Assembly (NCBI RefSeq): GCF_025399895.1
Contig: NZ_JAODUA010000002.1
Location: forward strand, 62,001-126,000
Length of the DNA: 64,000 nt
Origin: Streptomyces sp. ASQP_92
GTDB lineage: Bacteria; Actinomycetota; Actinomycetes; Streptomycetales; Streptomycetaceae
Direction of reading: 5' to 3'
Part shown: one piece after another, positions 60,359 through 64,000 of the stretch
Layout: each line of letters begins with the position of its first letter
Position numbering within the stretch: position 1 is the stretch's first letter
The notes under the pieces: model-generated
What the model was told of the DNA's origin: nothing
Databases searched by the model: none
The model's input: the letters and a program-made list of their open reading frames with translations, nothing else
Translations under genes and position numbers: made by a program

Positions 60359-61396
60359 TCAGCCGCGCCCGGCCAGCCAGGCGTCCTCGGCCGCGTAGTC
60401 GAACAGACCGACCGACGCGTAGTTCTTGGCCATCTTCGGGAACGCCTCGCTCCACTCCCGGCCCTCGAGCCGCGAGGCCAGATACTCCACCGTGGCCGGC
60501 AGCGACTCCGCGTACCCCGTCACCGGGCGGTAGCCCAGCTCCCGTTCGGCCGCCGACATGTCGTACACGATCGGATGCGCGGCGCTCCACGGCGTGATGC
60601 CGACGGTGCCGTGCGGCGGGGGCCCTTCCACCAGGACGAGTTCGCTGCGCACGCCGAGGACCTCGTCGATGGCCGCGCCGATCTCGGCGACCGTCGGCGC
60701 CTCGCCGTCCGCCGCGTTCAGGACCCGGTCGCCGGGCTTGAGCGCGGCCAGCCTGATCAGCTCCGCGAGGTTGGAGACATGCGCCGGATGGAAGCGGCTC
60801 TCGCCGTTGTGGGCGAGCACCCGCACCGGACGACCGTCCAACGCCCGCTTCACGAAGTACAGTTCGCGGGGCGTCTGGCATTGGGGCCCGTGGATCGCCC
60901 CCGCGCGCAACAGCGTGGAGGGGATGGAGGAGCCGAGCAGTTCCCGCTCCAGGGCCACCTTGCGGGTGCTGTACGTCGCGTCTCCGGGAGCGACGGTGCC
61001 CAGGGACTCCGGGATCGGGACCGGGTAGCGGGGCGATCCGTCCGGCTCGTCCTGGGTGTCGAAGTTACGGCCCTTGTCGTCCTCGTAGACGGCGCCGCTG
61101 GAGATCACCACCGTCGAGCCGATCCGGTCCGCGAGACCGATCAACTGCCGTGCGTGGTCCGGCCCCCACGCCACCATGTCGACCAGCACGTCGACGCCCT
61201 CCCCGAGGGCCGCCGCGAGAGCCGCGCCGTCCTCCCGGTCCACGCGGACGGTCCGCACCTCGCCCGGCCAGTTCGGGTCCGCCTCCCCTCCTCGCGAGGC
61301 GGCACGCACCTCCCAGCCGTCCTCGGCGAGCGCGCGCACCGCGGCCCGGCCGATCTGTCCCGTAGCGCCGATGACGAACGCGGTTCCTTGAGTCAT
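60359..61396 (-). CDS. NAD-dependent epimerase/dehydratase family protein
   Basis: The 345-residue protein is an extended SDR. It has the NAD motif VIGATGQIGRAA, SGAVYEDDKGRN, the catalytic pair in YSTRK (Y-x-x-x-K), and LRAGAIHGP and FHPAHVSNLAELI. Substrates of this branch include nucleotide sugars, but no sugar cluster is nearby, so the substrate is open. Start ATG 61396. It converges with tap and shares its terminator. Confidence 0.9.
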   Translation of the reverse strand: MTQGTAFVIGATGQIGRAAVRALAEDGWEVRAASRGGEADPNWPGEVRTVRVDREDGAALAAALGEGVDVLVDMVAWGPDHARQLIGLADRIGSTVVISSGAVYEDDKGRNFDTQDEPDGSPRYPVPIPESLGTVAPGDATYSTRKVALERELLGSSIPSTLLRAGAIHGPQCQTPRELYFVKRALDGRPVRVLAHNGESRFHPAHVSNLAELIRLAALKPGDRVLNAADGEAPTVAEIGAAIDEVLGVRSELVLVEGPPPHGTVGITPWSAAHPIVYDMSAAERELGYRPVTGYAESLPATVEYLASRLEGREWSEAFPKMAKNYASVGLFDYAAEDAWLAGRG

Positions 61397-61490
61397 GGCC
61401 CGGACGCTACGCCCGCGCCGACCACCGCGACCAGGCCGTTTCGCCGTGCGCGGATCCGCTCAGGGCCGAGCGCCGGCGGGAACTTCCGGC

Positions 61491-62192
61491 TCAGCCGATG
61501 AGGCCCCGGAAACGCCGCGACTCCTCCGCCTTCACATCGGCCGCGTACCGGTCCACGTACTCCTGACCCGACAACTCCATGACCTTGTACATGATTTCGT
61601 CGGTGACCGCCCGCAGGATGGCCTTCTCGTCCTCCATCCCCTCGTACCGGGAGAAGTCGAGGGGCTCACCGAAGCGGACCGACACGCGCCGGATCTTCGG
61701 GACGACCCGGCCGGGCGGCTGGATCTCGAAGGTGCCGACCATGGCGCAGGGGATCACGGGGACCTTGCCCCGGATGGCCATCACCGCGACGCCGACCTTG
61801 CCCTTGTACAGCTTGCCGTCCGGCGAACGCGTGCCCTCGGGGTAGATGCCGAGGAGCTCGTCCCTGGCGAGCACTCCGAGCCCCTCGCGGATCGCGGCCT
61901 TTCCCGCCTCCTTGCCGGAGCGGTCCACCGGGATCTGCCCGACCGCCCGGAAGAAGGCGGCGGTCAGCCGGCCCTTGATGCCGGGACCAGTGAAGTACTC
62001 CTGTTTGGCGAGGAAGGTGATGCGCCGCTTCAGCATCACCGGCATCAGGAAGTGGTCGGAGAACGAGAGGTGGTTGCCCGCGACGATCGCCGCGCCCTCC
62101 TCGGGAACGTACTCGAGACCCTCCAGCCTCGGCCGGAACAGCACTCTCAACAGGGGCCCCAGAACTGCGTACTTGAGGATGTAGTAGAGCAC
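61491..62192 (-). CDS. plsC: 1-acyl-sn-glycerol-3-phosphate acyltransferase (intact paralogue)
   Basis: The 233-residue enzyme adds the second acyl chain to lysophosphatidate. It has NHLSFSDHFLMPVM (H-x-x-x-x-D), FFRAVGQIPVDRSGKEA, GIYPEGTRSPDG and VIPCAMVGTFE. Its end, TDEIMYKVMELSGQEYVDRY, shows what the frameshifted copy at 52384 lost. The GTG at 62192 follows GTGAGGAGCTCGCGG and aligns with the start of the other copy. The ATG at 62210 is an alternative. Confidence 0.93.
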   Translation of the reverse strand: MLYYILKYAVLGPLLRVLFRPRLEGLEYVPEEGAAIVAGNHLSFSDHFLMPVMLKRRITFLAKQEYFTGPGIKGRLTAAFFRAVGQIPVDRSGKEAGKAAIREGLGVLARDELLGIYPEGTRSPDGKLYKGKVGVAVMAIRGKVPVIPCAMVGTFEIQPPGRVVPKIRRVSVRFGEPLDFSRYEGMEDEKAILRAVTDEIMYKVMELSGQEYVDRYAADVKAEESRRFRGLIG

Positions 62193-62339
62193 CCGCGAGC
62201 TCCTCACCATGCAGAAGGGTGGCCAGTGTAAAGGGCGGCTCCGGCCTCGGGTAACCATCTCGCCCGGCCCGCCACGGATCGATCATTCGATCATTTGTGT
62301 GCGAGTCATTGAGCGAACGAAGCGCGGAGTGTACAAACC

Positions 62340-62359
62340 GTTCACGTCTGCGTGTGAAC
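62340..62359. promoter_or_regulatory. Inverted repeat upstream of the second PL8 lyase
   Basis: GTTCAC (62340-62345) and GTGAAC (62354-62359) form an inverted repeat with an 8-base spacer, 50 bases before the lyase ATG. The half sites resemble the GTTCA/TGAAC palindrome before the first PL8 gene, but the spacing differs. A shared regulator is possible. Confidence 0.35.
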
Positions 62360-62409
62360 CCTCCGCCTTCCTCATGCCTTTCCCCCTCATCCTCCGGGTT
62401 GGAGTCCCC

Positions 62410-64000
62410 ATGACCACTCCCTGGTCCCGCCGTGGCTTCCTCTGCGCCACGGGCGCGTCCGCCCTCGCACTGGGGATCGCCGCCGCCCCGCCGGCGAGCG
62501 CCGCCGACGCCTATGACACGCTGCGCGCCAGATGGCGCACCCTGATCCTCGGGGCGGGGGTGGACCCCGCCGTCGAACCGTTCACGTCCAGGCTCGCCGA
62601 CCTCGGCGCCTCGGCCGCGTCCCTGCGGGCCACGATGGCCCCCGCGAGCGGCTCCCTGTGGCCCGACGCCGTGTACGCGGACCCCGAACCGGACACCGAC
62701 CAGGAGTCGTTCGGCTACTCGGCCCGGCTGAACGACAGCTGCACCCGGCTGCGCACCATGGCCGAGGCGTACAGCTGGCCGGGCACCGGCCTCACCGGCG
62801 ACGGCGCCCTCGCCGCGGCCATCGCCACCGGCCTCGACCACCTCCACGCCGACGTCTACAACGAGAACCGAGCCGCCTACGGCAACTGGTACAACTGGCG
62901 GATCGGCGCCCCCCAAGCCCTGCTCGACACGTGCGTCCTGCTGTACGACCACCTGCCCGCGGCCCAACTGGGCGGCATCCTCACGGCGGTCGACCACTTC
63001 GTGCCGGACAGCGCCGTCGCCGTCTACGGCGGCACCAGCACCGGCGCCAATCGCGTCGACCTCTGCCGGGTGCTGGCCCTGCGCGGACTCCTCGGCAAGA
63101 ACTCCGCGAAGCTCTCCCTGGCCAGGAACGCGCTCTCGCCGGTCTTTCCGTATGTGACCGAGGGCGACGGCCTCTACCGCGACGGCTCCTTCGTGCAGCA
63201 CGCCCATGTGCCGTACACCGCCTCCTACGGAACGGTGATGCTCGGCGGCCTCGGCCTGCTGTTCGCGCTGCTCACCGGCTCCGCCTGGGAGGTCTCGGAC
63301 CCCGCCCGGCAGGTCGTCCTCGACGCGGTCGAGAACGCCTGGGCGCCCTTCCTCTACAACGGCCTCGCCCTGGACTGCGTGGCGGGCCGCGCCATCAGCC
63401 GGGGTGTCGCCGCCTCGGACCCCGGGGCCCGCAGGCAGGACGACCATGTGCGCGGCCACGCGATCCTCGCCTCGATCCTGCTGCTCGGGCAGGGCGCCTC
63501 CGCCGCCGAGAACACCCGCTGGCGGGGACTGGTCAAGGGCTGGATGCAACGCGACTACTACAGCCCACCGCTGAGCGACCCCTTCCTCGGCCTGTCAAGT
63601 CTGGCTCTGCTCAAGGGAGTTCAGGACGACCGCACGGTGGCCGCGATCGCCGAACCCGTCGGCCACCGGATCTTCCCCTCCATGGCCCGGGCCACCCACC
63701 GCCGACCCGCCTGGGCGGCCGCCATCAGCATGGCCGACCAGCGGATCACGTACTACGAGACCGGCAACGGCGAGAACCTGCACGGCTGGCACACCGGCTC
63801 CGGAATGCTCTCCTGGTGGGGCGGCGGCTACGCCAACGGACAGTACAGCGACGACTTCTGGCCCACCGTGGACCCCTATCGGCTGCCCGGCACCAGCGTC
63901 TCGCGCAAGGTCCTCGCAGACGCGGCGGGCGGCGACTGGGGCGCGTCCCGCCCGGACGTCCACTGGGTGGGCGGCGCGAGCGACGGGCAACGGGCCACGA
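62410..64000 (+). CDS. Tat-exported polysaccharide lyase family 8 enzyme, C-terminus beyond the right edge
   Basis: The first 530 codons are in the window. The precursor has a Tat signal (SRRGFLCATGASALALGI, then A-S-A-A-D near residue 32). Catalytic residues of the PL8 toroid are Asn214 (TGANRVDL), His264 (SFVQHAH) and Tyr273 (PYTASYG). The beta-sandwich signature GNGENLHGWHTGSGML is present. It is homologous to but different from the lyase at 12124 and closer to xanthan- or hyaluronate-lyase types. The ATG at 62410 follows GGTTGGAG. The inverted repeat at 62340 may control it. The stop lies outside the window. Confidence 0.92.
   Translation, partial: MTTPWSRRGFLCATGASALALGIAAAPPASAADAYDTLRARWRTLILGAGVDPAVEPFTSRLADLGASAASLRATMAPASGSLWPDAVYADPEPDTDQESFGYSARLNDSCTRLRTMAEAYSWPGTGLTGDGALAAAIATGLDHLHADVYNENRAAYGNWYNWRIGAPQALLDTCVLLYDHLPAAQLGGILTAVDHFVPDSAVAVYGGTSTGANRVDLCRVLALRGLLGKNSAKLSLARNALSPVFPYVTEGDGLYRDGSFVQHAHVPYTASYGTVMLGGLGLLFALLTGSAWEVSDPARQVVLDAVENAWAPFLYNGLALDCVAGRAISRGVAASDPGARRQDDHVRGHAILASILLLGQGASAAENTRWRGLVKGWMQRDYYSPPLSDPFLGLSSLALLKGVQDDRTVAAIAEPVGHRIFPSMARATHRRPAWAAAISMADQRITYYETGNGENLHGWHTGSGMLSWWGGGYANGQYSDDFWPTVDPYRLPGTSVSRKVLADAAGGDWGASRPDVHWVGGASDGQRAT

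Overview
The window is about 72% GC chromosomal DNA from a Streptomyces-type actinomycete. The evidence is strong third-position GC bias, many GTG and TTG starts with GGAGG-type ribosome sites, Tat signals with RR motifs, a WhiJ-like regulator with its DUF397 partner, and a gene order (tripeptidyl aminopeptidase, urease, biotin cluster, purB) that I recall from S. coelicolor SCO1230-SCO1254. No tRNA, rRNA, CRISPR array, transposase or integrase was seen.

Left part (1-9.6 kb): the edge of an EamA exporter and a divergent XRE-cupin regulator share an operator-like palindrome cluster. They are followed by a complete FxSxx-COOH peptide-modification locus: a 63-residue precursor ending F-Q-S-A-L (fxsA), a radical SAM/SPASM enzyme with a C-terminal HExxH domain (fxsB), a TIR-like protein (fxsC) and a 1324-residue MinD-like ATPase/TIR/NB-ARC/TPR protein (fxsT). 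9.6-17.2 kb: a hydrolase, a CoA-binding protein, a squalene/phytoene synthase-like enzyme and a Tat-exported PL8 lyase on the minus strand, then a second EF-G. 17.2-31 kb: YigZ, SbcCD, a secreted protein, a relic of the sbcC 3' end, an Lrp regulator divergent from a rhodanese, a DUF885 hydrolase, a membrane-anchored ACT-GNAT fusion, an alpha/beta hydrolase, a GntR regulator with a self-overlapping operator, and a ROK regulator.

31-43.5 kb: a NarL-type two-component pair divergent from an ABC exporter, Mug, PurB, peptide deformylase, a GDSL hydrolase, a holin-like protein, two coupled CNNM/CBS membrane proteins, a GNAT and a methyltransferase. 43.5-48.4 kb: the biotin genes bioBAD plus a VOC protein on one strand and bioF divergent. 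48.4-52.4 kb: a WhiJ/AbaA-type regulatory triad, an NlpC/P60 hydrolase behind a c-di-AMP (ydaO) riboswitch, and a ClpP paralogue whose catalytic His is replaced by Arg. 52.4-64 kb: a frameshifted PlsC acyltransferase, an orphan Phd-type antitoxin, the urease operon ureABCFGD, secreted tripeptidyl aminopeptidase with a strong terminator, an epimerase, a second intact PlsC, and a second Tat-exported PL8 lyase cut off by the right edge.

The best candidate for an under-described system is the fxsABCT locus. Its FxsB family is known to make three-residue cyclophanes, but the job of the coupled TIR/STAND-like proteins is unknown. Other notable points are the ClpP active-site loss, the PlsC frameshift with an inverted repeat over its ribosome site, and the sbcC tail duplication.
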